A DNA stretch of 64,000 nucleotides. Origin: Dolomedes plantarius. Lineage: Eukaryota > Arthropoda > Arachnida > Araneae > Dolomedidae. The DNA lies in assembly GCA_907164885.2 (NCBI GenBank), contig OU015492.1:204625509-204689508 (forward strand). Direction: 5' to 3'. Each line of letters begins with the position of its first letter. The stretch's first letter is position 1. The notes beneath the pieces were generated by a model. It was not told the origin of the DNA and made no database searches. It saw nothing but the letters and a program-made list of their open reading frames with translations. Shown here piece by piece: positions 11,494-23,189 of the stretch. The translations under genes were made by a program, and so were the position numbers.

Positions 11494-11943
11494 ATTAGTT
11501 ATCGTGAAAGCGACCACTACTACATTTGAATGTGGTGTCTGAACCTCTGAACTGGTTTGAGAACTTACCATGATGATTCGTTTACTTTCAGAAAGATTAA
11601 ACATATGGATTAAGCATTTTTAACCCTTTTCTGCAGTGAAGAAGTTAAACGATTTTTGCACGGAAATAAATCGATAAGGATTTCGAATTGTGAGATAAAC
11701 AAATAATACTTCAGTTCAGGGATAACTTTCGAGGAAATTCTGTGCCTATATCCTAAGATTTCCTTGAAATTTGCAAAATCATAACTCATAAACATGAATT
11801 ACTTTAAAAGCCATTGTTTGATTTTTAAAATATCCTTAATCTATTCAATCGTTTCTAATCCCTAAAATTAAGAGCGAAAGTACTGGAAGGATGACCGCAA
11901 GCAGCGGAGAAATGTTCTGTTTAATTTTTTTAGAGTCAAAATA
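11494..11943. other. No gene recognised
   Basis: AT-rich spacer between the MITE and the Tc1 fragment. Confidence 0.4.
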
Positions 11944-11945
11944 TA

Positions 11946-12510
11946 CACTACCCTACAATAATGGACCGGACAGCAAGTTGTGATGGTATAAGGGAAAGAA
12001 TACATGCTTCAATAGGGGTATGATCCCCACGTGCTGAAATTACACCAGCAACCATGGACTGTTACACTAGTCTGGGCATACTTTCAATAAGGTTTTGATA
12101 CACAGCTACGGGTATTTGTGTCCATTCCTGCTGCAAGAATGTCGCTAGCTCAGCTGTAGATTTCGGACGTGGTTCCCTGGTCTGTAAGCGTCGATCTAAC
12201 TCGTCCCACAAATTTTGCATGGGGTTTAGGTCGGGACTCTGAGCAGGCCAGGGAAGACATTTCAAATCCATATCTTGATACCACTGCTTGACAGAGGCTG
12301 CAACATGACATGGAGCGTTGTCATCCTGGAAGTAACATTCTCCATTCCATAAAATTGCCAGAGTGTAGGAAGAACCTGATTGTCCAAAATGTTCATGTAA
12401 GCATCGCCGTTCAATTTACCGGGAACATCCTGCAAAGGTCCCAGGCCATACCCCAAAAAACACCACCAAACAAGTACACCACCACCATGAAACTTCATAA
12501 GTCACTCATT
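11946..12510 (-). mobile_element. Tc1-like transposon, 5'-truncated
   Basis: The 3' terminus is preserved: CACTACC follows a TA target at 11944-11945. The other end and the N-terminal half of the transposase are missing; similarity ends near 12,510. Confidence 0.8.
12062..12498 (-). pseudogene. Tc1-like transposase C-terminal half, broken
   Basis: The minus strand encodes the recognisable Tc1 segments VLVWWCF, GPLQDVPGKLNGDAY, a QDDNAPCH box (second catalytic Asp) in a shifted frame, and LPWPAQSPDLNP followed by NLWDELDRRL. Lesions seen: a frameshift near 12,355 that splits the two open frames, and Gln in place of the third catalytic acid in the SPDLNPxxN box (MQNLW instead of IENLW). The DNA-binding N-terminus is absent. 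It cannot encode active transposase. Confidence 0.88.
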
Positions 12511-12921
12511 ATGAGTAACGGGAAAATAATTAGAAAATACGCATTTATTATAAAACAGGGTATTTCAACAAAAATCTAAATAAGAATAAGAATAAAATGA
12601 CGCATTCCAACTATGCCTATTTTAATAATATTTAGCTCAGTTTCAGAACTTTTTATGTTTTATTTATTTGTATGTAAGAAATCTTTTATCCTGGAATTGT
12701 TATCCAAGATTCAAGCATTTTTTTTATCCGTACAACGATATCCTGATATTTCAGTTCGCTAATTCTCTCTAATCTTCTCTATATATTATATCAGAGCAAA
12801 GAAAGAGATATTAATAAAAGTGCGTATTAAATATCATCAAATTAAACAGTGAAAACTAATATATAAGTCGAAGTGACGAAAAATTAAGAGCGTATTATAT
12901 AGGTTATTTTACATATTCTCT
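12511..12921. other. No gene recognised
   Basis: AT-rich spacer without supported features. Confidence 0.4.
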
Positions 12922-13207
12922 CAATGGAGATCCTTTCATATAACCCCTTCTTGTTTTCATACGCCGATCCTATATATACGGATATATTGACCGATACTTT
13001 TATATCATAAATGTGCAATTGAAAGATAAAGGCATTACCTTGGAAAACACAGTCATTGTTTAAGTAAGGAGGCTGGAAAATTTGCATGATATGTTTTGTA
13101 TAAAAATCAGTGATGGCCATCACAAACATCCCAAATTCTATCCCGCATTTCCACCCACACAAGTTGTTTCTATGAGTGGTGAATTAATGGAGGCGGAGTT
13201 TCGAGTT
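12922..13207. repeat. Unclassified 286-bp repeat, copy 2
   Basis: Near-identical direct copy of 9427-9712. Just after it, 13,200-13,260 has short local repeats of GAGTTAGTATC and GTATCTTGCATT. Confidence 0.85.
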
Positions 13208-14610
13208 AGTATCTTGCATTCGAGTTAGTATCGAGCGGAGTATCTTGCATTAATACTCCTTTTTAAGTTCATTTTCTTGAGTTTTCTTCAAATAACCGAA
13301 GAATTTAGCTGCTTAATTTATCCTGAAAACGGAAGCTTTAATAATGCCACTTCTTTATTCATTTCCTTAGAATACCTTGCCATGTACCGAAAACGAACAA
13401 ATAAGATGATATATCATCTCTCTCAACAGGAAAAGACTTTTCAAAAAATAATCACAGACGAATTACGAAAAAGCAATATGGAGATAACTGATATCGGGGT
13501 GGTTTATTGGAACAACTAAGCTTGATTCCCAAGAAAAATACCTTTTCTTGCTTTGTGCGGCTTAATTTTATGCTCTTTCTGCAGCCTGATTCCGTATAAA
13601 TTATTTCCGTTTGATAAACTTTCTTATTTCGCTTGAAAAAAAACTGATTTGTTCCAAAAACGTAGTATCAAATAGACGGAATTCTGAAATCATTTTTCTT
13701 TCCACTTTGCTATCGGAATGAATATTTTAACGGGCATTCTTTCAATGGGAATAACAATGAATCATAATAACAATAGTGTTAGAGTAACTTCATTCATACT
13801 ACTTTGTCTTTGGGAAACAATAATGTTTACATTATATCTGATTAATTAAAAAGATTTTTAAACAAGGTCATTCCTTTCTACAGATAATATTAATCAGAAT
13901 TATATCTCGTACGTTTTAGTGAGAAAAAAACATTTTTCTTACCAATGTATTATTCTTATAATTATCAAAACTGATGTTTTCAGATCAGTATAAAAATAAT
14001 AATTTGGCTTCAAATAAACAGATGATGTCGAATATATCTTCTCTGCAGATTAATTTATAAAACATTTCTTTGATTGGCTAACTGAAATAATTATAGCAAA
14101 AGGACCGATTTGGAACCATTGTTTTTCCTGATATTTCATTTATGGGTTAGAAAAAAAAAATACCAATATATTATCACCGACTATTTTTATCGTTCTGCAT
14201 GCTCAGTTAAATTCATTAACGATAATTGCTTTCTGCTGATTTAATATCTTGAAAACAATCATCGTTTATCATAAATAAGTCTTCTTAAAAAATGTAATAT
14301 ATTCGTAGATTTGGAAATAAATTGCTGTCTATAGGGTATAAAGCGAGTGATATTCAGTTTAGTAATCAAACAGGTTTTTTGTAACATTCTTATGATATTC
14401 ATCCTAGCATAATAATAATTCGGTGTTCATTATCTTCACAATAGCGGAAATATTCAGCGAATGGAATGCTGACATTCATTTTAGTATATGTCAGCTCTGT
14501 ATAAAACGTCGTAAAAGTATGGTTTTCAAATAATATTCTAATACTTTAATCAGCATTTTATTTTATTTTGTTTTTCTTTTTAAATTCTCGCCCAAAAAAA
14601 TGTTGCTTTT
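13208..14610. other. No gene or element recognised
   Basis: AT-rich. An 80-codon open frame at 13277-13519 lacks an ATG start and any motif, so I do not call it a gene. Confidence 0.4.
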
Positions 14611-15262
14611 GATGTATTTTCACGCTCTCTAGGTACTCTAGTGGTAGCGAGGTAGAGGGGGGGTCCCCCTTCGGACACCCCCTTCGGTCTGGGGGGGGGT
14701 TCTTAGTTTGAATCACGACGAACGCCATTAACCCTTTGATGGGTGGTGTTTGCACAGTGCAAACGCCTAAAACTAGTCCTTTTTTCAGTTGCATTCAATG
14801 TATTCCAGTTAAATGAGCAAGAAGATGGTTAGTACTGTCATCTGTTATCAGCTTAAGGAAGTAAAAACATTTTGCAGCATTTATTTGGAAAATTAATCTT
14901 GATTCTTTAGGTTAAAAAAAATCTGCACCGTTCAAACGGGGGGGGGGGAGTTGTTGCCCCTGAAAGGGTTAAGTACCTACGTGTTTAGACCGGTTATAGA
15001 AACCCTAGGCACGTTGAAACCCTAGACCAGGATGTTCGTCTATGATATCAGAAAGAGTGGGAGAAGGTACGAACCCTCCAGATGTCGCCCGTTGCGATGC
15101 TCGGTCCAAATTGATGTGGCACTTGTCTAAAGTAGAACTAGACCCTTGTAGTGCCATTGTAAACAGGAGTCGCATTCTTCTGCCCTCAGTCGAGACCCGG
15201 TCTGGCATTTTCAAGCCAGAATGGTCATAAATCACACGAACAACAACAACAACAACAACACG
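14611..15262 (+). mobile_element. Candidate tRNA-derived SINE split by a MITE
   Basis: Head: an A-box-like TAGTGGTAGCG (about 14,638-14,650) and a degenerate B-box-like TTTGAATCACG (about 14,707-14,718), separated by a G/C-tract hairpin. Body: 14,973-15,230, with no coding. Tail: (CAA)n at about 15,238-15,260, as at the 3' end of some retroposons. A TTAA-flanked MITE (14,728-14,972) interrupts it. Joining the head and body into one element is inference; either part could be separate. Confidence 0.45.
14728..14972. mobile_element. piggyBac-like MITE, copy 2 (245 bp)
   Basis: TTAACCCTTTGATGGG on the left, CCCTGAAAGGGTTAA on the right, TTAA at both ends. It shares the GTTTGCACAGTGCAAAC palindrome and overall sequence with 10092-10341. 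It includes a run of about 11 G near 14,938-14,948. Confidence 0.85.
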
Positions 15263-17490
15263 TATTTTCACAAAATCAATCCTAGACAGAACATATCGTT
15301 CACTCTTTTTAACAACGTTATATCTCAAAAATCGGTGATTTTTCGCTATGTCTGTTTTCAGAATGCCCTAAAAGAGTAGTATATCCCTGCAAGATCGTCA
15401 TATCTCCCCGCTCAATATTTAGCCGCTAGAAAGCAGAATTATTTATTTTGAATAGAATTTATTCTGCTTTTAAACTTTAAAATCACTCTCCTGAAAAATC
15501 ACGTTTTCTTTTTTAGGTATCCCGTTGTTGAAAGGAGTGAACAATATGGCAGTGTGGCGTCACGACAAGTAGTAAGGCATTATCTCTCTCTGAGGCATTT
15601 TGAAGAAATTTCGCAACTATTGATCCATACCCAGAAAGGCAGAGTTCTAATTAAAAACGAAGGCCAAATTTTTAAAACAAAACTTAACAAGTAGATTTAT
15701 TTACAAAAAGAATTAAATATTAAACACTTCCGACATAATCACTTAATTTACGTGCAGATTCACAAATACACGCTCCAGGGCCCATTCTCTGCCCAACAAC
15801 ACAGGAGCCTAGCAAAAACACGTCTCTCCCGCTCGGATTTTATACAGCGTCTCTCTTCAATGTCTGGATTTTCAGAAGGGGTGGAGGGGGCGGCAGATGC
15901 CGGCAGATTATCGGCTGACAGCTTTAGTGGCTTGGAACCGAACAACACATTCCTTGAAAACACGCAACTGTGTTCCAAGCGCTTGTGGGTTCTTTGGAAA
16001 AATAACCTCATCTTTCCAGTACGCTACAGCAGCGAGTAGAGAGTGGAGTAGACAGCAGTGTGTATATAATTTACAGTTTTCGAAACTACATAGATATTTC
16101 AGAATAGAAACATTAGTTAAATCCTAAAAATATCTTTTTTGTTGGATTTCCCGGTGTTATATGTCTCTGTTAAAAGAAATTCCCATCATTAGTTCTTAAA
16201 TTTTTGGTTTCGACCTTATACTAATGTATAACATAATAATTAAATGTTTTTACGAACATTTCCAATATTCGTACAAAACATTTAATTATTTGAAGCATGT
16301 AATTATTCCATTTCTTAAATATTTTGTTTCAACCTTGTATTAATTTTTCAAATAATTAAATGTTTTTACGAACATTTCCAAAGTCTGAAATATTTTACTT
16401 TAAACCTGCATTGGACAAAAATGTTATCCCTTTTTTTTCCTTTAATTCAGTTTTCAACATGTAATTATCAAAAAAAAAAATACAAGAAAATTTACTCTTA
16501 TAAAGAAAAAGACTTTTTATTCACCTTCTCCTCTGAAGCTCCTGAAATTGCAATTTAAATATTCTTCCCACCTGACGATGAATTTAAAAAGCTATTTAAG
16601 ATTTGTCCTTTTTCTTAAATTTTGTCCTTTTTTGAGTTTTTCCCCCATTCTTTGGGTTTTCATTCATTGATTGTGTTAAAAAATATTCATCGGAAACTAA
16701 TCGACATTTAATGGTATGTTGCATATATTTAGTATTTCAGTTATCGCTACCTAAAATTTGTTGCAACAATCTTAGAAAATGACACCAATAATATTCTTTA
16801 AACTTTTTTTCTATTAAAATCTTTTAAAACTTGCACTTCTTCTAGAAAGTTGTGAAGTTCACTGTTTCCTTTACCCTTAAGGTAATGTATATACTAAACA
16901 ATGAACTCACCATTAACAAGTTCCGATGAGGTTTCCTACACTAAAGTATTTATTACAACACAATTAGACTTCATAAATACCGTACTCAATTGATAGCAGG
17001 CAACGGGGAATTATCAATCGAGTGTGTTAATCCCGGTAGTTATATTACGAAAACCCTGCCAAAATTCAGCCACGCCACTGCTTGTACATGCGCCACACTA
17101 ACCTTTCTGTCTTCACTTTATCGCCAGATCGCTGGAACGATATCAAACTTCAAAAACGCCTTCGGTAAACTAGATAATGTCCGTCTGCTGTATGGCAAAG
17201 CGATCACACTCCAATTGTTTTTCGTTCGCCGCTCTTATCCGTCCGACCTCGCCTCGTAGTGTTTTACTCTCACTGTCAAGCGTGTACGCCCACGGGGATT
17301 CCCGTCTAGTAGAAAAGCGCCGGTCATTTTCATAAGGTGCTTCTTCTTCTTCAAAGGGCGATTTATATAAACCAGGGGGGTTAACTTTGATTCAATACCT
17401 CACACGGTGCAAAGTGGAAAATAAGTTGAATTTCCAGCATATTCAACAGAAGTCGCACATTTATATTTCGCTTTCTTATATTGGTTATAT
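15263..17490. other. No gene recognised
   Basis: Mixed AT-rich sequence. Two GC-richer islands (15,740-16,050 and 16,990-17,340) carry short open frames without recognisable motifs; they may be fragments of unknown elements or unrecognised exons. 16,225-16,385 contains a repeated phrase (ATTAAATGTTTTTACGAACA) at two places about 130 bp apart. Confidence 0.35.
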
Positions 17491-17501
17491 TAGACTAAAA
17501 G

Positions 17502-17734
17502 TGAATCGGTCATTTGGAAAGGAGTCATCTCCATTTTATAATTTTTTTATGAGAAGCGAAAAACTGTAACTCGCCTTCATGCATTATTAGTTAGACTAAA
17601 TTTAGTATTTATTATGTTTATAAGGCATCAATCCTGATGCAAAAATATAATTTGTTAATATTTTTTTAACTTGGGGAGGGGGCAGAAAAGTTGGAGAAAA
17701 GTGGAGATGACTCCTATTCAAAATGACCGATTCA
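17502..17734. repeat. Long imperfect inverted repeat
   Basis: Arms 17502-17537 and 17697-17734 pair over about 36 bases (core GGAGTCATCTCCA against its complement, and TGAATCGGTCATTT against its complement), enclosing about 160 bp. This could be a hairpin MITE or its internal part; outer ends are unclear. Confidence 0.65.
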
Positions 17735-17890
17735 GTTAGATTTTGTATAGAATGTTTTGTAGTAAATCCATATTTTAAGGATTACTACAAAACATTACTA
17801 CAAAACCACTTTAGGATTACTAGAAAACCACTTTAGGTGATAAAACCACTTTAGGTTTATCACCTAAAATTGCGTGAGCGATCTCGAAAT

Positions 17891-18366
17891 CAGTGGCGTA
17901 GCGAGCAAAACTGGCGCCCGGGGCACGATACCTTTGTGGCACCCCCCTTAAAACATATATAATGTATAGACTTTATATTGGCGCCCCCCTATAAACATAT
18001 AATAACATAATATATAGACCTTATATTGGCACCCCCCCCCCCGAAAAACATATAATAATATTATGTATAGACTTTATATTGGCACCCCCCCCCGAAAAAC
18101 ATAAAGTAATATAATATACAGACCTTATACTAGCACCCGCCGAAAAACACATAGTAATATAATATACAGACCTTATACCGGCATCCCGCCCCCCCCCCAA
18201 AAAAAAAAACATATAGTAATATAGACCTTATATTGGCACCACCCCCCCCCCCCTCAAAAACATATAGTAATATAATATATAGACATTATGCTGGCGCCCC
18301 TCTGCGAGTGGCGCCCGAGGCATGATAGACCCCTTGCCCCCCCCCCCCCCCCTCGCTACGCCACTG
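17891..18366. mobile_element. hAT-type MITE with perfect 8-bp TSD (476 bp)
   Basis: Termini CAGTGGCGTAGCGAG and CTCGCTACGCCACTG are exact complements. The flanking octamers CTCGAAAT (17883-17890 and 18367-18374) are identical, the 8-bp target duplication of hAT elements. The interior is a tandem array of about six to seven units of roughly 60 bp, each with a run of C (up to about 14) followed by an AAACATATAGTAATATA-like segment. Noncoding. Confidence 0.93.
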
Positions 18367-18374
18367 CTCGAAAT

Positions 18375-18892
18375 TATCTTCACAATCAATTATTCCTTTC
18401 ACATAATAAAGAAAAATATTTTGGTTTTGCCGCAGATTATGAGCCGCACTAACAAGCTTTCTCTTACTAGAAATGAAGGTGCTAAGTAGAGAAAACAAAC
18501 GAAAGCATGCGAAAACCCCAAGCATGTTGAAATCATATTTTATTGTCAAATTGAACTACACAGCGATAAAAGGACATTTGGATAAATTAAAACGCTTGCA
18601 ATATATTAAGGAAAATTACACAAATGGGATAATGGTAGAAGATTTTCATAAGTAGATGTTATTGAACAACGCGAAAAAAATTCGCGTTCTTCAGTTACAA
18701 CTAAACTCTAAAATCACAGTGAATAAACAAGGCCGTGAATCTCTACCACTTGGCAAAATATGTCATCCCGCTTAGCAGATAGGATTACAATCTCCTTTTT
18801 TTAGCACGTTTTACTTAGATTCATAAGCATAAAATGAAATGGTTTTCATTTAAATGGGGTTAATATAAATAAATGAGTAAAAATTAAAAAGA
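18375..18892. other. No gene recognised
   Basis: Short spacer between elements; a 60-codon frame here has no motif. Confidence 0.4.
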
Positions 18893-19714
18893 CAGTAAAA
18901 CCTCGTTTATCCGTACTAACTGGGACCATGAGCAACCCGGATAATCCGGGTAATATGGGTAATAAGCAAAACAAAGAGCACAGCTTTGTCAGACGCACAT
19001 CCCTTCCAAGTTTGGCGATTTTGTGTATGGCGTGGTAACCATGCGATTTTGGAGAGCTTTTGCTTTTTTGCGGATTTAGTCGTGTGCGGTTGTGGCAGTG
19101 ATTAGAATGAGAGTTTAAATTTAATAATAAATAATGATATTTATAATTTTGATTGTTTTCTTAATTTTTTAACATTAGCGCAGAGTTGAGAATTTTATTT
19201 TCTTGTTTGCATATAAAATACATGCGCAGTTCGCATATTAAATGCAAATTGAATATTTATTTTGCATATTTATTTTCTTGTTTGCTTATAAACATTATGC
19301 ATTTGCATATAACTTTTCCCCAAAGGAGGTGCGTTGGCGCAAAAAATTTTTGGCGCCAACTTTTCGCCAACGGAGGTACGTCCGACAAAGCTGTTCCAAA
19401 CAAAGTCCTTAACAAAGCAGATTTACCGTTTATTACAATAAAAAACTATGTTTTGTAACAAAATTACATAGTATTGTTTTAAAAGACATTAAAAATTATA
19501 AAAAAATAACTTTCTGAGTCATTCCACGTCCACGCCCTGTGACACTCTAGGAAAGCTTTCTTAAACTTAAAAAAAAAGCATTTTATTACCATACTTTATT
19601 GTACAGTCTACGCAGGAACTGTATATTAAATCAATCTGAAAAGCGAATGTTTCGCGTACTTATAGTTACGTTCTTGCTATCATTGTTAAAAATTATTATG
19701 TAATGTGAACATTA

Positions 19715-19862
19715 AATACAAGCTGCCAAGCCACAGGCCCAGGGTTCGACCCTGCGACTGGGCAAGGTCGACTCATCCTTTCATCCTTTGAGTGGGTCGA
19801 TAAAATTAGGACCAACCATGCTTGGGAACTAAACTCTGGGGTCCCACGTCAGGTTGACCACC
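19715..19862 (+). mobile_element. SINE-like fragment with B box and conserved central motif
   Basis: Contains the Pol III B box GGTTCGACCC (19743-19752), then GGTCGACTCATCC, TTTCATCC and GGGTCGATAAAATTAGGACC. The TTTCATCC...GGGTCGATAAA...ACCA block resembles the central domain shared by SINEs of distant invertebrates such as cephalopods (from memory). The tRNA A box and 5' end were not found. Confidence 0.6.
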
Positions 19863-20161
19863 GGACCGGTACCGGTCCCTGGATCAAATGGTACCGGGCC
19901 GCCCAAGGAACATTAAATTATTTCCATTTTATTTACTGTGGTGTATTTCTCTCGGGTTAAGGCGACTTTGTCGGGTTTGTGCTAATTTATACCTTTGTAA
20001 CAGAAGAAATCTTGTAACTATTTAAAATTTGTTTATTGTTTATTAAACATTTCAAAATTATGAATTAAAATTGCAGTCATAGCCCCCCCCCCCTCAGAGG
20101 GCCGCGGTAAAATTATCAAACTTTGACCGGTCCGCTTCAATTAAAAGGTTGGGGAGCACTG
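19863..20161. mobile_element. hAT-like non-autonomous fragment
   Basis: The right end reads AAAAGGTTGGGGAGCACTG, the complement of a CAGTGCTCCCCAACC hAT-type terminus. The left part holds a perfect 16-bp palindrome GGACCGGTACCGGTCC (19863-19878) and GGTACCGGGCCG. The left terminus could not be separated from the SINE-like sequence. No coding. Confidence 0.5.
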
Positions 20162-20185
20162 CTGTATGGCACCCCAAGCCCACGG

Positions 20186-20847
20186 ATAAGGGACCCTAAA
20201 CCCCGAATTTTTTAATTTTCAATTTTTATCTCTATTCACAAAATGAGAATACTTTGAGGTTATTTTTAGTGCAATTGAAGACCATTAGAATTCAAAACAA
20301 GATATTTTTGGGAGAATAATGCCTGTTTTTCAATTTTTTTTTTCAAAAATTCTATCATTTTTCAAAATGTTCCAAGTGAATTCAAAATCCTTAAAAAAAC
20401 CTTGATTTTTTAAATATAAGTTTACCGTGTATATATAAACATAAATGTGCATTGATTTTTATTTTGTATGCATCTAAAGCCATAGGTAATTTTTTTTTAT
20501 ATCTGCATGTTATTTTTTTATGTTTTTGCTTTATTTCATGGACTTTAAATTTGAAAAATATTCGTGGTTTCAAAAATTTTGCACCATTTTGTGGAAAATA
20601 CTTCAATAAACAATCTTGAGAAATTTGAAAGAAATCAGGAGAAAATAAATGCGAGTGGAGCATTTTGAAAAATTCTATCATTTTTGAAGAATTTTTTGAA
20701 AAACAGGTCTTATTCTTGCAAAATACTTATTTGTGAAAGCTAAGTGCCCTAAATGGACTAGAAAAGGATATTAATTATTCTCATTTTATGTATAGAGTAA
20801 AATATTGAAAATTTAAAAATGAGATTGGAGATCTCTTGTCCCCTTAA
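20186..20847. mobile_element. TTAA-type hairpin MITE (662 bp)
   Basis: The right end is the complement of TTAAGGGGACAAGAG; the left end is a degraded ATAAGGGAC. Beyond the termini, the arms pair imperfectly over roughly 190 bp each (for example CACAAAATGAGAAT near 20,237 and ATTCTCATTTTATG near 20,777), so the element can fold into one long hairpin. Noncoding. Confidence 0.75.
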
Positions 20848-21008
20848 AGAAGCGGAGATGGGCACCGCCGGACTTGGTCTACAGTGGACTGTTGTGCCAT
20901 GAGTTTAGTTTAGCATTTTTAGAACATTAATTAAAAAAAGTCTACAATTCTTATCCGGATTATCCGGAGATCCGGATCAATGAGGGCCGGATAAATGAGG
21001 TTTTACTG

Positions 21009-22447
21009 TATAACACATATAACTAAATTTTTAAGATGAAAAGGGCGTGGGAATCAACGTCTGCGATCTAGATTATTTTTTTCTTCGAATGTAGCAAGCA
21101 TTTATCCCAAAGATAATTCACCCAAACACACCTGTATTTCCCATCGGCCTCTATATTTTGCGAGCATTCAATTGGCTAAACAAACTGATGCCTGTGATGG
21201 TACAACAGGGAAACATCCATGTCATTTCCAGAATTTGAAACATGACCCGAGCACTAGAGAATTGATTTTTCAAGGATATTTGAAGGACTTCAAAGAAAAA
21301 AGATTGTTAGAAACCTTATAAAAAGGGACTTCCAAGTTGACTAGGTCTTTTAATAGCAACACTTATTCAAAACCAAAAATGAGAGAATTCTTAGATTTGC
21401 ATTAGCAATCTGTGACCTTCAGCTTTCATCTCTTTTATGAATATTTAGTAATCACACGTTATTTCCGTCTTTATTAGGGTCTGTTCAGAGGTAAACAACC
21501 AAAGGAATACCCGAGAGCAAAAGTTTCGTAAACAAAACATACTCTTCAATCTTCAAGGCGCATTTTTTTTTAATAACAGTATGCCTAGGAGGATAAAAAA
21601 TAGTCGAGGTGATGTTTGTCTGCAAAACTTCCATTTCAGAACCTCGAATATGTATGTTAAAGTTAGGGGTATAAATTACCGAAATAAGTTTATCATTTTT
21701 AATTATTTGGCATAGATGCTAGTGGAAAAATTTAATTAATCCGAGTTGATACAGTGATTGTTTATGCATGCGCTTATGACTTTAGCAAGCTCCCGTTAAT
21801 TTTTATTTTATTCTTGAAGTTTTCAGTCAGCAGAGATTTATGGCCAACATTGACCGAGCTTTTATTTATGAGAACGTAACTTGAAATGCAGTCAGTGTAT
21901 AAATTATCGTACATCAGGAAAGGAGAGAGCCCGAGTTTGAAGAATTTAATTAGTCACTTTTACCCCCCATTTAACGAATGTGTTTCAGAGTTAGAAATTT
22001 ATCGCTGGAGCAACTATTTTTGTAGTATTTTGTATCACATATATCAGTCGCGTAAAGTATCCATTCATCAAGATGAAGTGCTATATTTCAAAGTCAGTGA
22101 ATTAAATAACGCTGCAACAGGGCTTCGTTCGTTGACAACTCTTAACTGCGCTTGTTTATACACAAATAAAGAACCTCAGTTAGGGTTCAGTGAAATTTAT
22201 TTATTTACGCTGAACTTGAAACACGTTTGTGCGAGGGACGAATAAATAAAAATATACGATATCTCCCTCTTGGCAGATAGACACCTTTTCTGGTGAATTT
22301 GAGAACGTGGTTTTATTCTTATAATCTAAATTTTCCTAACTGTCATTCTCCAGTACGCGTTTCAAGATATTTCCTACATTATCAAAAACTTACAAAGATA
22401 TTCGAGGAAAAAGAAAAATTCTGTTTTTTTTTCCAGTGAACATCGAT
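21009..22447. other. Unassigned; one orphan open frame
   Basis: No repeat family recognised. The only point of note is the ATG-initiated frame at 21886-22245. Confidence 0.4.
21886..22245 (+). CDS. Orphan 119-codon open frame, doubtful
   Basis: Starts with ATG and ends TAA. It is the longest ATG-initiated frame outside recognised elements and simple repeats. I recognise no domain, signal peptide or transmembrane segment, and the composition (Cys, Ser, Tyr and Leu rich) could arise by chance in AT-rich DNA. No splice context or neighbour supports it. It could be noise or a lineage-specific peptide. Confidence 0.12.
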   Translation: MQSVYKLSYIRKGESPSLKNLISHFYPPFNECVSELEIYRWSNYFCSILYHIYQSRKVSIHQDEVLYFKVSELNNAATGLRSLTTLNCACLYTNKEPQLGFSEIYLFTLNLKHVCARDE

Positions 22448-23189
22448 GGTTGGTTGGTTGGTTGGCTGGTTGGTTGAGGTTTAATGGCGCAAGGTCCATA
22501 GAGGACATGCTGCGCCAAGTACATGGTAAAACCGAAAAAACATTATATAAATGATCATTTTAAAACCACAAACGAGTGCGTTGATAAGAAGGTAAAAACA
22601 GGGATATATACGAGTAAAAGATGATAAAAGTAGTCATGTATAAAGGGTGTTAAAACGGATTATGAATGCATTGTGATAGAAAGTGTGATAAAACCACTAA
22701 AATTTATACAAAGGCAATGGATTTAAAAGAAAAAAATTAGATTAACGAAAGAAAACCAGCACACCGTAAGAACTGGAAAACAGCAGGGTGCGGTGTTTCA
22801 CCCACAAGATCACTCAATGTGAGAGAAGTTGAGCTAAAGTATTATATATATAATAGCCCTTGTCTCTGTATAACACTTCCGGGCTGTAATCATCTTTCAA
22901 TTGAAGCCCTCAGTAAACAAAATGCCGGTTAGGCTTAATTTCAATTTAGAAGTGGATCAGAAATTTTTCTTACCTAAAAACTAATATCTTCTCCATCAAA
23001 TCACGTTTTTTCAGCCTATTTTTCTATAAAACATTCAGAACTAAAAAAAATTGGATGTTTTTAGCTGTATATTTAACAGTTTTTAAAAATCTGTTTACTT
23101 TTGCGATGAATTCTGAAAGTAAACAAACTTGAATGCGAATGAATCAAGTAGCTCAAGTATTCATATCGCGTAGTGAGCTGTAAAAAACT

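Larger units (their letters stand above)
18893..21008. mobile_element. pogo/Tigger-like shell with nested insertions
   Basis: Left end CAGTAAAACCTCGTTTATCCG, right end the complement of CAGTAAAACCTCATTTATCCG, followed by TA. The CAGT...CCTCGTTTATCCG terminus is that of pogo-group elements. No transposase motif was found. Nested inside are a SINE-like piece (19,715-19,862), a hAT-like end (to 20,161) and a TTAA MITE (20,186-20,847). Confidence 0.75.

Noticed and set aside
15005..15328. A 107-codon minus-strand frame
   Set aside because: It reads through the (CAA)n tail as a run of Val and covers the SINE-like body; likely noncoding.
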